Source of the DNA: Pseudomonadota bacterium
Lineage (GTDB): Bacteria > Pseudomonadota > Alphaproteobacteria > Rhizobiales > Beijerinckiaceae
Assembly (NCBI GenBank): GCA_023423995.1
Contig: JAFAEL010000137.1
Location: forward strand, 1 to 20,092
Direction: 5' to 3'
DNA: 20,092 nucleotides
Every line of letters begins with the position of its first letter. Positions within the stretch are counted from its first letter, which is position 1. The position numbers were made by a program, and so were the translations under genes. The notes under the pieces are model-generated. The model was given only the letters and a program-made list of their open reading frames with translations. It did no database searches and was not told where the DNA came from. Shown in pieces: positions 1-7,879 of the stretch.

Positions 1-69
1 CTGTGGGGGAGGAGACGCGAGTCCCGCCGGCTCGCGAGCTTCCCGGCCTGGAGCCGTCGCATCTCGCCA

Positions 70-2310
70 TCATCGCCTCGCTGCCCGCTCGCGGCGGCGC
101 GGGCCCTGCAGGGTCCTGAAATTCCCGGCCAGGGCCGCCGCGAAGGCGGGATCGTTGATGTGGAGGGGGAGCCGCAGGAGCTGCCGGTTGGCGTTCTGCC
201 GCACCGTGCGCTCGAGCGCCTCGAACAGGGCCGCGTCCGCGTCGGGATCGTGGAAGGGCTGCCCCGGGGCGTCGAGCGCGGAGACGCCCCGCTCCGGGAT
301 GAGGAAGCGGACGGGGCCTTCCATGGCGTTCAACCGCTCGCCGATCCAGCGCCCCATCCGGGCGTTCTCCTCCGCGGTGGTCCGCATCAGGGTGATCTGC
401 GGGTTGTGCGGGTAGAGCCTGCGGTCGCGATAGGGCTCCGGCACGGTCTCGGGTGCCGCGAAATTGACCATGTCGAGCGCGCCGACCGATCCGACATAGG
501 GGATGCGGGTGCGGATGACGGCGCCGAACCGGTCCTCGGTCGCGGGCAGGATCCCGCCCATCATCATGTCGCAGATCTCGGTCGTGGAGACGTCGATCAC
601 GCCGGCCAGCATCCCGGAATCGACGAGCTTCTCCATCGCGCGCCCGCCCGTTCCGGTCGCGTGGAAGACGAGCGGCTCCCATTCGGTCGCGATCAGCTTC
701 GAGACCGCCTGCACGCAGGGCGTCGTCACGCCGAACATCGTGAGCCCGACGAGCGGCTTCTCCGCGCCCTCGGGCCGCCGGCCGGCCGGCTCGCGGCGAA
801 GCTCGGCGAGGCGCGCCTTCGCCATGCCGGCCATCGCCCGCGCGCCGTTGCCGAGGACGCTCCGGGAGATCCGGTTGAGCCCCTGCACGTCCGTCACGGA
901 ATGCATCATGGTGATGTCCGCCGCGCCGACATAGGCGGCGACGTTCCCCGACGCGACGGTCGAGATCATGATCTTGGGCACGCCGATCGGCAGCGCCTGC
1001 ATGCCCGCCGTCGCGAGCGCGGTTCCCCCGGAGCCACCGGCCGCGATTACGCCGAGCACGCCCTGCTGCCGGGGCAGCCAGGCCCTGAACGCCTCCGTCA
1101 TGGCGGCGACGGCGGTGCCGCGGTCACCCGAGGCGAGCCCGGCCGAGCCGCGCGGATGGGCCAGCGCCACCTCCTGCGGCGAGACATCCGCGCCCGCGCT
1201 CCGCCCCGATGTCGAGAGATCGACGAGCCGGGTCCGCAGCCCCTCCTCGCGAAGGATGTCGCGAATGAAGCGGAGCTCGTCGCCCTTGGTGTCGAGCGTG
1301 CCGGCGACGATCACGACGGGCTCGCCGACGACGTTGCTGGCGAGCGGCCCGGTCGCCGAAACGCGCCTTCCGTCGAGTGTGGCCAGGACCGGCCGCGAGA
1401 GCGTCCGCGCCTGGGCCTCGATGCGGGATGCCGGCACCGGCTGCGACCACCGGGTCGGCAGGACCGGATTGGAGACGTAGACGCGCGTCGGCCCGGCCGG
1501 GGGCGGCCGGGACGGCGGGGCAGCCTGCGCCGACGCGGGCTCCGTCACGCCGTCGGTCTCGTCGTGGCCGTGGCGGCCGACGCCGAGCAGCCGCTGCTGC
1601 AGGTCGCGGTCGCCCGCGAGCGTCGCGGAGGCGATGATGCGGTTGACGCGGCCATTGACCATGATGGCGACCGGGTCGGACATCTCGGTCGCGACGCCGA
1701 TATTCTGCTCGATGACCAGGATGGCCATGTCGCCGGCCTCGGCGAGGGCGACGAGCATCTCCTCGACCTGCGCCACGATCACGGGGGCGAGCCCCTCCGT
1801 CGGCTCGTCCATGATCAGGAGGCGCGGGTTCATCAGCAGCGCGCGGCTGATCGCCAGCATCTGCTGCTCGCCGCCGGAGAGCTGGGCGCCGCCGTTGTTG
1901 CGGCGCTCGGCGAGGCGCGGAAAGGTCTCGTAGATCCGCTCCGGCGTCCAGGCGCCGCGATTGCCGCGCTGCATCAGGCGCAGATGCTCGTCGACGGTGA
2001 GCGAGCGCCACAGGCGGCGGCCCTGCGGCACGTAGCCGATCCCGCGCCGCGCCACCTCGGCCGGGCTCCGGCCGGCGATCTCCTCGCCGAAGAAGCGGAT
2101 CGACCCGGAACTGATCGGCACGAGGCCCATGATGGCCTTGCACAGCGTGGTCTTGCCCATGCCGTTGCGGCCGACGACGGAGAGCACGCCCCCCTGCAGC
2201 GTCAGGTCGACGCCCTGCAGCGCGTGCGAGCGCCCGTAGAAGACGTTCAGGCCGGCGACCTGGAGGACCGGGACCCCGGGCGGCGGGGGAGCGTGGAAGC
2301 GCTCAGCCAT
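70..2310 (-). CDS. LivF-like ABC ATPase fused to a UPF0261/Tm-1-like domain
   Basis: 746 aa, about three times a normal LivF. Residues 1-245 are a LivF-type ATPase: Walker A GRNGMGKTT (47-55), signature LSGGEQQ (144-150), Walker B LLIMDEP (164-170, catalytic E169) and the LivF-typical EQN (201-203). Residues 246-327 are a Pro/Ala-rich linker. Residues 328-735 match the UPF0261 (Tm-1-like ATP-binding) family by its Gly-rich stretches: AAGGSGGTALAT (423-434), ASGNVAAYVGAADITMMHS (453-471), FHATGTGGRAMEKL (549-562) and STTEICDMMMGG (575-586). Both halves look complete. The first should power the importer encoded upstream. The second has no settled bacterial function; plant Tm-1 joins it to a PEP-hydrolase-like TIM barrel. 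The ATG overlaps the livG-like stop by 8 bp (2303-2310) and has GGAGG just upstream, so translation is probably coupled. The fusion is read directly from one uninterrupted frame; its role is inference. Confidence 0.93.
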   Translation of the reverse strand: MAERFHAPPPPGVPVLQVAGLNVFYGRSHALQGVDLTLQGGVLSVVGRNGMGKTTLCKAIMGLVPISSGSIRFFGEEIAGRSPAEVARRGIGYVPQGRRLWRSLTVDEHLRLMQRGNRGAWTPERIYETFPRLAERRNNGGAQLSGGEQQMLAISRALLMNPRLLIMDEPTEGLAPVIVAQVEEMLVALAEAGDMAILVIEQNIGVATEMSDPVAIMVNGRVNRIIASATLAGDRDLQQRLLGVGRHGHDETDGVTEPASAQAAPPSRPPPAGPTRVYVSNPVLPTRWSQPVPASRIEAQARTLSRPVLATLDGRRVSATGPLASNVVGEPVVIVAGTLDTKGDELRFIRDILREEGLRTRLVDLSTSGRSAGADVSPQEVALAHPRGSAGLASGDRGTAVAAMTEAFRAWLPRQQGVLGVIAAGGSGGTALATAGMQALPIGVPKIMISTVASGNVAAYVGAADITMMHSVTDVQGLNRISRSVLGNGARAMAGMAKARLAELRREPAGRRPEGAEKPLVGLTMFGVTTPCVQAVSKLIATEWEPLVFHATGTGGRAMEKLVDSGMLAGVIDVSTTEICDMMMGGILPATEDRFGAVIRTRIPYVGSVGALDMVNFAAPETVPEPYRDRRLYPHNPQITLMRTTAEENARMGRWIGERLNAMEGPVRFLIPERGVSALDAPGQPFHDPDADAALFEALERTVRQNANRQLLRLPLHINDPAFAAALAGNFRTLQGPRRRERAARR

Positions 2311-3088
2311 GGCCGCCTCCGAGATACAGCTCCTGCACCTCCGGGTCGGACTCGATCTCCTCCGGCCGCCCTTCCTTGAAGATGCGGCCGTTGTGCATCA
2401 TCGTCACGCTCTCGACGACGCGCAAAGCCACGTCCATGTCGTGCTCGATGATGATGTAGCCGATATGCGCGGGCAGCGAGGTCAGGATGTTGACGAGGTC
2501 GCGCCGCTCGGTCGGCGACAGGCCGGCCGCAGGCTCGTCGAACAGGATGAAGCGCGGCGCCCCCGAGAGGGCGAGCGCGATCTCGAGCTGGCGCTGCTGC
2601 CCGTAGGCGAGTTCCCCGACCAGGCGGTCCTTCACGTCCGTGAGGTGCACGGCGTCCACGAGGGCCTCGGCGGCCTGCGTCAACGTCTCGTCGCGGCGCG
2701 GGCGCAGGAGCGAGAAGCGGTTCCGCGACACGCCCCGGCAGGCGAGATAGACGTTGTCGAGGACGCTCAGCCCGGTGAAGAGCGACGAGATCTGGTAGGT
2801 GCGCCGCAGGCCCCGGCGGATGCGCTCCTGGGGCGGGAAGGCCGTCACATCCTCGCCGAAGAACCGGATGATGCCGGAGGTGGGCGGGAAATCGCCCGTG
2901 ATGCAGTTGAACAGCGTCGTCTTGCCGGCGCCGTTCGATCCCAGCACGGCGCGCCGCTCGCCCGGGCGGACGCTGAGCGTCACGTCCGAGAGCGCCGCGA
3001 GCGCACCGAAGAGGCGGGCGACGCCGCGCAATTCGAGCGCGTTGTCGGAGCCCGACGAGCGCAGGCCGCGAAGCGCGACGGCGCTCAT
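2303..3088 (-). CDS. livG: LivG-like ABC transporter ATP-binding protein
   Basis: 261 aa, usual length for LivG. It is the cytoplasmic ATPase subunit of a branched-chain-amino-acid-type (HAAT) importer, expected to pair with the LivF half of the next gene. Visible motifs are Walker A GSNGAGKTT (50-58), the LivG-style signature LAYGQQR (160-166), Walker B ILFDEP (181-186) with catalytic E185, and the switch His in IEHDM (H216). The ATG lies in an ATGA overlap with the livM-like stop (3085-3088) and has a GGGGAGGGGG purine run upstream. Substrate cannot be told from the ATPase; the livG symbol means family, not proven leucine transport. Confidence 0.93.
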   Translation of the reverse strand: MSAVALRGLRSSGSDNALELRGVARLFGALAALSDVTLSVRPGERRAVLGSNGAGKTTLFNCITGDFPPTSGIIRFFGEDVTAFPPQERIRRGLRRTYQISSLFTGLSVLDNVYLACRGVSRNRFSLLRPRRDETLTQAAEALVDAVHLTDVKDRLVGELAYGQQRQLEIALALSGAPRFILFDEPAAGLSPTERRDLVNILTSLPAHIGYIIIEHDMDVALRVVESVTMMHNGRIFKEGRPEEIESDPEVQELYLGGGHG

Positions 3089-4176
3089 GGCCCCCTCCCC
3101 GCCACACCCATGGCGGAGGAGCGCGCGTCCCGGCTCCTGAGGTAGCGCTCGCGCAGGCGCTCGAAGATGCCGACGAGCCCGCCCGGCGAGAACAGGACGA
3201 TGACCAGGAAGCCGAGGCCGATCAGGAGCTGGAAGCGCTTCCCGTCGAGGCCGACGGCCTCCAGCAGGTCCAGCGAGAAGGTGCGCAGCAGGACATAGAC
3301 GAGCGCGCCCACGAAGGGGCCGATCGGGCGCGACAGCCCGCCCACCACGGCGATGATGAGGACGTCCACCACCGGGCCGATACCCGCCGTGCCGGGCGAG
3401 ATCTGCCCCTGGTACCAGACCAGCAGGACGCCGGCGGCCGCAGCGATCACGGACGCGAACGTATAGGCGGCGATCCGGTGCGCCGCGACGTTGAAGCCGA
3501 GCGCGGCCATGCGGCGGGGATTATCGCGCGTGCCCTGGAGGGCGAGGCCGAACGGCGCGCGCGCGACATACAGGACGGCCCCGTAGGCGAGCGCCCCACA
3601 GCCGAGGCAGAGATAGTAGAACGGGATGGTCTCGCGCCAGTCGACGCCCAGGAAATGCGGCGGCGCGATGCCGTTGAAGCCGCTGAACCCGTTGAAGATC
3701 GTGTAGTTCTGCAGCGCGAGATAGTAGAAGGCCGACGCGATCGCGAGCGTGATCATGATCGTGTAGATGCCCTCCGTCCGGACGGAGAGCGCGCCGCTCA
3801 CGGTGCCGAAGATCGTGGCCAGCACGATCGCGACCGGCACGGCCGTCCACCAGGGCCATTTCAGGCTGATCTGCGCGATGGCGCTGTCGCCGAGGATCGC
3901 CACGAGGTAGCCGGCGAAGGCCGCCACCGTCATCTGCACCAAGCTGACGATCCCGCCATAGCCGGCGAGGAACATGAGACTCAGGGCGACCATGCCGAGG
4001 ATGATCGCGTAGGCGAAGATCTGGACGAGCCAGAAGGGGCTCGCGATCAGCGGCATGAGGAGCAGGATCGCGGCCACGACCCAGAACGGCGTGCCGAGCC
4101 CGGCGATCGCCTCGGCGACGCCGCGCGCCGGCCGGCCCGGAGGGCTGAAGGCGACGGGCGTGTCCGCGACGGCCAT
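3085..4176 (-). CDS. livM: LivM-like ABC transporter permease
   Basis: 363 aa integral membrane permease of a HAAT-type importer, forming a heterodimer with the LivH-like protein. An N-terminal cytoplasmic tail of about 30 residues is followed by about eight to ten hydrophobic segments. The cytoplasmic coupling loop with ALQGTRDNPRRMAALGF is typical of LivM permeases and contacts the ATPases. The frame stays open further upstream, but that extension overlaps the livH-like gene and is not protein-like. The ATG at 4176 lies 2 bp after the livH-like stop and is preceded by GGTGAGG, so it is preferred. The stop overlaps the livG-like start by 4 bp. Confidence 0.92.
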   Translation of the reverse strand: MAVADTPVAFSPPGRPARGVAEAIAGLGTPFWVVAAILLLMPLIASPFWLVQIFAYAIILGMVALSLMFLAGYGGIVSLVQMTVAAFAGYLVAILGDSAIAQISLKWPWWTAVPVAIVLATIFGTVSGALSVRTEGIYTIMITLAIASAFYYLALQNYTIFNGFSGFNGIAPPHFLGVDWRETIPFYYLCLGCGALAYGAVLYVARAPFGLALQGTRDNPRRMAALGFNVAAHRIAAYTFASVIAAAAGVLLVWYQGQISPGTAGIGPVVDVLIIAVVGGLSRPIGPFVGALVYVLLRTFSLDLLEAVGLDGKRFQLLIGLGFLVIVLFSPGGLVGIFERLRERYLRSRDARSSAMGVAGRGP

Positions 4177-4178
4177 GG

Positions 4179-5192
4179 TCAGCGCCTCACCGCGGCGAGG
4201 CCCTGCGGCCTCACGGCGAGGACCGCGACCATGATGAGGAAGGTCAGCATCACGGCATAGGTCGGCATGTAGACCGAGCCGAACTGCTCGGCGAGGCCGA
4301 CGATCAGGGCGCCGACGGCCGCGCCGGGGATCGACCCCATCCCGCCCACGATCACGACGACGAGGGAAGAGAGCAGGATCTTCGTGTCCTCGCCCGGCTG
4401 CAGGGACTGGAAGGTGCCGCCGACGACGCCCGCAAGGCCGGCGAGCCCCGCCCCGAAGGCGAAGATCATCACGAAGACGAGCTGGACGCGGACTCCCGTC
4501 GCCGAGAGCATGTCGCGGTCGTCGACGCCCGCCCGCACCAGCATGCCGACCCGCGTGCGGTTCAGCGCGAGCCACATCAGGATCCCGACCAATACGGCGC
4601 CGCAGAAGATCGCGAGCCGCAGCGCCGGATAGGTCATCATCACGGCCTCGCCATTGCTCCGCACGGCGACCGCGAAGGGCAGCTGGACGGGCCCGGCGAG
4701 CCAGGCCGGCGTCTCGACCTGGAAGGTGTCGCCGCCATAGCCCCAGAGGAGCAGGTCGGCGAACACGATGGAGAGGCCGATCGTCACCAGCGTCTGGCGG
4801 AGGTCCTGCCCCTCCATCCAGCGGAACAGGAAGACCTGCATCAGCACCCCGACGAGCGCGACGACCAGGAAGGCGGCGACTAGGGCGGCCGCCCAGGAGC
4901 CGGTGGCGACGCCCACGCTCCAGCCGAGGTAGCCGCCGAGCAGGTAGAGGGAGCCATGCGCCAGGTTCACGTTGCGCATCAGGCCGAAGATCAGCGTGAA
5001 GCCGCTCGCGACCAGGAAATAGAGCGCGCCGAGCGTGATCCCGTTGAGGAGCGCGCTGAGGAACACGCGCTTGCGGCCGAGCGCGGCCTCCATGCCGGGC
5101 GTCCAGACCGCGAAGACCAGCCAGAGGAGGAGCGCCACCGCCACCAGGATGACGAGCGACCAGACCGGGCGGCGCTCCACGAACGCCCTCAC
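4179..5192 (-). CDS. livH: LivH-like ABC transporter permease
   Basis: 337 aa permease of the same importer. It has many hydrophobic segments, starting with one at about residues 13-32, and a LivH-typical stretch NGITLGALYFLVASGFTLIF around residue 50, followed by GLMRNVNLAHGSLYLLGGYL. The coupling loop NRTRVGMLVRAGVDDRDM is also typical. The extra first segment before the LivH core is common in longer family members. The start used is GTG (5192) and has no convincing Shine-Dalgarno sequence. A tiny upstream frame (ATG GCG GGG CCG CGG CCG TGA) ends across this GTG and could couple initiation, so the exact start is less certain than the gene. Confidence 0.9.
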   Translation of the reverse strand: MRAFVERRPVWSLVILVAVALLLWLVFAVWTPGMEAALGRKRVFLSALLNGITLGALYFLVASGFTLIFGLMRNVNLAHGSLYLLGGYLGWSVGVATGSWAAALVAAFLVVALVGVLMQVFLFRWMEGQDLRQTLVTIGLSIVFADLLLWGYGGDTFQVETPAWLAGPVQLPFAVAVRSNGEAVMMTYPALRLAIFCGAVLVGILMWLALNRTRVGMLVRAGVDDRDMLSATGVRVQLVFVMIFAFGAGLAGLAGVVGGTFQSLQPGEDTKILLSSLVVVIVGGMGSIPGAAVGALIVGLAEQFGSVYMPTYAVMLTFLIMVAVLAVRPQGLAAVRR

Positions 5193-5271
5193 GGCCGCGG
5201 CCCCGCCATCCGGCGCGGGCCGGCTTTCCGATCGATCCCGCGCCGCCTCATGGGCCCGGATCCTCCCCTCG

Positions 5272-5291
5272 CCCGGCCGTCGAGGGCCGGG
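5272..5291 (-). terminator. GC hairpin between the regulator gene and livH-like gene
   Basis: CCCGGCC (5272-5278) and GGCCGGG (5285-5291) form a perfect 7-bp stem with a 6-nt loop, 56 nt past the AraC-type gene stop. No U-tract follows on either strand, so it may be a weak terminator, an attenuator or an mRNA-stabilising hairpin rather than a classical intrinsic terminator. Confidence 0.35.
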
Positions 5292-5347
5292 TCGCCCCTC
5301 GGATCATAGGGCTGGTTCGCGGGGGCGGCATGTCGCCCAGTCTGATT

Positions 5348-6169
5348 CTAGTGCGGCCGCACATGGGCCACCTGCCGGTAATTCGTCGGCGCCATGCCGA
5401 CATGCGCGGCGAAGAACCGGGTAAATCCGCTCTGCGACGTGAACCCGAGGTCGAGCCCGATCTCCGTCACCGAGAGATTGCTGCCGGCGACCTGTGCGAT
5501 GGCGCGCTCCATCAGCAGGGTCTTCAGGTAGATGTTCGGCGTGATCCCGGTCTGCTGCCGGAACAGCTTGTAGAAATGGGGCCGCGACAGCCCTGCCTGC
5601 CGGGCCACTCCGTCGAGGCAGAGGCCCGCGCCGCCGATCTCGGACAGGATCTGGATGGACTTGCGGACCCGGTAGTCGCGGACACCCTCCGGGTCCTGCT
5701 CGTCGGGGTCCCGCCCGCGCCAGGATTCCTCGAAGGAGGCGGCCGTGAGCTCGAACAGGAGGCGATCGACCAGGCCGGAGGCCCGCCCGCCCGGCAGGAG
5801 GCGCGTCACCTCGCCGACGAGCCGCGCGATCGCGGGCGAGACGGGAATGTCGGCGCGCCCGAACCGGAGCGCGGTGCTCCTGCCGGGCCGCGTCGGGAAC
5901 CAGGACGGATTGACGTAGAGGACGAGGCACAGCGACCCGGCCTCGTTCCCGGGCGGCACGAAGCTGTGCGGCTGCCACGGGTTCACGCCCGACGCCAAGG
6001 CCTGCGAGCATTCGTGGAACGCCTCGCCCACGCCCACGCGCGCAGCGGGCCCGCCGGCATGGAAGACGAGGTGACCTTCCCGATGGGCATGCGTGAGGAT
6101 CGGCCGGTTCAGCTGATAGAGGCCGGCCCGGCCGAAACTGCCGTGATAGATGGCAATCGCCCTGCTCAT
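5348..6169 (-). CDS. AraC-family transcriptional regulator
   Basis: 273 aa, typical AraC/XylS size. The N-terminal half (about 1-140) is His-rich and cupin-like (TH, HREGH, FHAGG, WQPHSF) and probably binds an effector. Residues about 165-268 form the double helix-turn-helix DNA-binding domain, with the characteristic GLSRPHFYKLFRQQTGITPN and the second helix pair around SVTEIGLDLGFTSQSGFTRF. The ATG has GAGGGAG upstream. The gene lies between the binding-protein gene and the permease genes, on the same strand, so it is the likely local regulator. A direct repeat at the binding-protein promoter (7665-7711) is its best candidate target. Effector unknown. Confidence 0.92.
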   Translation of the reverse strand: MSRAIAIYHGSFGRAGLYQLNRPILTHAHREGHLVFHAGGPAARVGVGEAFHECSQALASGVNPWQPHSFVPPGNEAGSLCLVLYVNPSWFPTRPGRSTALRFGRADIPVSPAIARLVGEVTRLLPGGRASGLVDRLLFELTAASFEESWRGRDPDEQDPEGVRDYRVRKSIQILSEIGGAGLCLDGVARQAGLSRPHFYKLFRQQTGITPNIYLKTLLMERAIAQVAGSNLSVTEIGLDLGFTSQSGFTRFFAAHVGMAPTNYRQVAHVRPH

Positions 6170-6203
6170 CCCGCTCCCTCGTCATTAAGCCGAAGGCCGG
6201 ACA

Positions 6204-6224
6204 GGGCCCGTCACTTCCGGGCCC
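6204..6224. repeat. Inverted repeat (hairpin) upstream of the AraC-type gene
   Basis: GGGCCCG (6204-6210) and CGGGCCC (6218-6224) form a perfect 7-bp stem with a 7-nt loop in the gap between the binding-protein gene and the regulator gene. It lies 34 bp upstream of the regulator start, in the likely leader or promoter region. Confidence 0.4.
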
Positions 6225-6289
6225 GCGTCCTCTCGATGCTCCGAACCGCCCCTTGGGGCCGCGCGAAAGCCGCTCGCCCTGCACGCCTG

Positions 6290-6338
6290 TCGGGCGCAGG
6301 AGCGCGCCCGATGCCCCGCCTGCGCGGCGGGGTCGGGC
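6290..6338 (-). terminator. Two overlapping, mutually exclusive GC hairpins after the binding-protein gene
   Basis: Hairpin A: TCGGGCGC (6290-6297) with GCGCCCGA (6304-6311), 8 bp perfect, 6-nt loop. Hairpin B: GCCCGA (6306-6311) with TCGGGC (6333-6338), a 2-nt bulge, then CCCCGCC (6314-6320) with GGCGGGG (6326-6332), 13 bp in all with a 5-nt loop. They share 6306-6311, so only one can form at a time. No U-tract follows. The position, 45-94 nt past the binding-protein stop, suits partial termination or 3'-end protection that would give more binding protein than permease. This role is inferred. Confidence 0.45.
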
Positions 6339-6383
6339 ATTGCGAAGGCGGCGCGCGCGGCGCCGCCGCTTACGCCGAGGCTC

Positions 6384-7640
6384 TCAGTAGGACGCCTTGC
6401 ACTCGGGATTCGTCCTGCTCGGCAGCCCGATCTTCTGGAAGGCGGCTGCGTCGAGCCCGAGCGTCTGGTTCACGTTCGGGACCGCCTTCACGAACTTGTT
6501 CGTCAGCTCGCCATTGGGCAGTTCCGCCACCTCCGTGATGAAGGTCGTGGCGATCGCCTGGCGGTTGTCGTCGAGCTTGACCTTGCCGTTCGGCGCATCG
6601 AGCTCGACCTTGGCCAGTTCCGCCCGGAACTTCGCCCCGCCATCCGACAGGTCGCCATTCACCTTCTCGAGCGCGGTCCGGACGGCGTTGAAGGCGTTGT
6701 AGTAGTTCGTGGCGAACAGGGACGGGCTCGCGAAGCGCTTATCGGCCGGGAAGGATTCCTGGTAGAGCTTCACCCATTCCTTCCACTTCGGATCGTCCCA
6801 CGCATCCGCGACGCCGCTCGAGGACGGCGTGCCGACGAGGAGCCTCTTCGCGGCACCGCGCGAGGACAGCACCGTCTGGTCCACCATGATGGAGCCGCCG
6901 ATGAACTTCGCCTTGCCGCCGGTCTGGCTGTACTGGTTCAGGAAGTTCACGGCATCGCCGCCGCCGAGGCCCAGGAAGACGGCGTCGACATCGTCGGACA
7001 GGTTGGCGATGACCGAGCCGAAATCCTTCGTCCCGAGCGGGACCCATTGCCGCTGCACGATCTGGCCGCCCGCCTTGCAATAGCCGACGCCGAAGCCGAG
7101 CACCTGCGTGTAGGGGAAGGAATAGTCTTCCGCGATGATGGCGATCTTCTTGTAGCCCTTGTCCTTGAAGACGTACTCGCCGAGACCCGCCATCCACTGG
7201 GCGCCGTCGCTGTTGAAGCGGAAGAAGTTCGGGGCCGGGTTGATGTAGGTCGTCTCGAGAGCGCCCGACGAGCCGTTGACGATCGCGACGTTCGGGACGG
7301 TCTTGGCGTAGTCGCGCAGGGCGATGCCCTCCGATCCGGAGAGCGGCCCGATGATGATCTGGACCTTGTCCTGCTCGACGAGCTTGCGGGCCGCCCGGAG
7401 CGCGGAATCCGGGCTCGCGTCGGTCGGCACGATGATCAGCTCGATCTCCCGCCCCGCGATCTTGTTGCCGGCCTGCTTGGCGGCGATCTGGACCCCGCGG
7501 ACGCCGTCCTCGCCTCCCGAGGTCAGGGCCCCCGAGAGCGTCGCCGTGACGCCGATCTTGAGTTTCTCCTGCGCCTGCGCCGCACCCGGCACGGCCAGCA
7601 GGCAACAGGCAGCAATCGCTGCCTTGAGCGCTCCTTGCAT
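6384..7640 (-). CDS. Periplasmic substrate-binding protein of a HAAT-type ABC importer
   Basis: 418 aa. A signal peptide (residues 1-23, cleavage at AQA|QEKLK) exports it to the periplasm. The rest is a type I periplasmic-binding fold of the Leu/Ile/Val-binding (Peripla_BP_6) family: KIGVTATLSGALTSGGED near the N-terminus, and SGSEGIALRDYAKTVPNVAI plus NGSSGA in the ligand-pocket region. Length is close to family members for aromatic or amide ligands (about 400 aa). The ATG has GGGAGGG six to seven bases upstream. It is first in the transporter cluster. The substrate is not readable from sequence; branched-chain amino acids are only one possibility. Confidence 0.93.
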   Translation of the reverse strand: MQGALKAAIAACCLLAVPGAAQAQEKLKIGVTATLSGALTSGGEDGVRGVQIAAKQAGNKIAGREIELIIVPTDASPDSALRAARKLVEQDKVQIIIGPLSGSEGIALRDYAKTVPNVAIVNGSSGALETTYINPAPNFFRFNSDGAQWMAGLGEYVFKDKGYKKIAIIAEDYSFPYTQVLGFGVGYCKAGGQIVQRQWVPLGTKDFGSVIANLSDDVDAVFLGLGGGDAVNFLNQYSQTGGKAKFIGGSIMVDQTVLSSRGAAKRLLVGTPSSSGVADAWDDPKWKEWVKLYQESFPADKRFASPSLFATNYYNAFNAVRTALEKVNGDLSDGGAKFRAELAKVELDAPNGKVKLDDNRQAIATTFITEVAELPNGELTNKFVKAVPNVNQTLGLDAAAFQKIGLPSRTNPECKASY

Positions 7641-7664
7641 CCACGTCCCTCCCAGTCGCGTCCG

Positions 7665-7711
7665 GATTGTTTCCGGTTCGCTTGGGCCGATTGTGTCCCG
7701 TTTTCTTGGAC
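7665..7711 (-). promoter_or_regulatory. Two 23-bp imperfect direct repeats, candidate AraC-type operator
   Basis: Copies at 7665-7687 and 7689-7711 match at 18 of 23 positions with a 24-bp period. Read on the plus strand, both begin GATTGT, have TCC or TTCC then GG/CG, and end CTTGG(G/A)C. They overlap the candidate promoter and leader of the binding-protein gene. Tandem sites near two helical turns apart are typical of AraC-family targets, and an AraC-type gene lies next door. Binding is inferred. Confidence 0.45.
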
Positions 7712-7719
7712 CTTTTCAA
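7690..7719 (-). promoter_or_regulatory. Candidate sigma70-like promoter for the binding-protein gene
   Basis: On the minus strand TTGAAA (7714-7719) is followed after 18 bp by CACAAT (7690-7695). The -35 matches 5/6 and the -10 4/6 of the consensus. It would give a leader of about 40 nt and lies within the direct repeat described separately. Confidence 0.35.
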
Positions 7720-7879
7720 TGGGCCTGGAGCAGGATTCAGACGGAGGTGAATTCTTTAGTACGCTTTCCCTTGCCGATTCAGTGCCGGGCGCCTGCCGCG
7801 CGGGGCGGGACGGGTGACGCCAGGGTCGATCCTCGAATCCCCAGCGGCTGCGGCTGCGCGGCACCCGAGCTGAAGGTCC

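Noticed and set aside
1..69. Possible start of a downstream gene on the minus strand (ATG at 70 and at 62, hairpin CGCGAG/CTCGCG at 16-36)
   Set aside because: Too short to identify; none of the frames resembles a known N-terminus, including that of the PEP-hydrolase family expected next to UPF0261.
160..2379. Plus-strand 739-codon open frame opposite the fusion gene
   Set aside because: It is composed mainly of Arg/Gly/Asp/His-rich low-complexity sequence with no domain, and lies antisense to a gene with clear ABC and UPF0261 motifs. It is a GC-rich shadow.
3478..4260. Plus-strand 260-codon frame opposite the permeases
   Set aside because: Charged low-complexity translation (RDRERD-like), no family signal; shadow of the livM-like and livH-like genes.
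5351..5362. 12-bp palindrome GTGCGGCCGCAC (NotI site) at the end of the AraC-type gene
   Set aside because: It is within coding sequence (last codons, VRPH) and expected by chance at this GC content; no sign of a cloning scar around it.
5304..6284. Minus-strand 326-codon frame overlapping the AraC-type gene
   Set aside because: It is frame-shifted relative to the regulator and gives Arg/Ala-rich sequence without helix-turn-helix motifs; the 273-residue frame carries them all.
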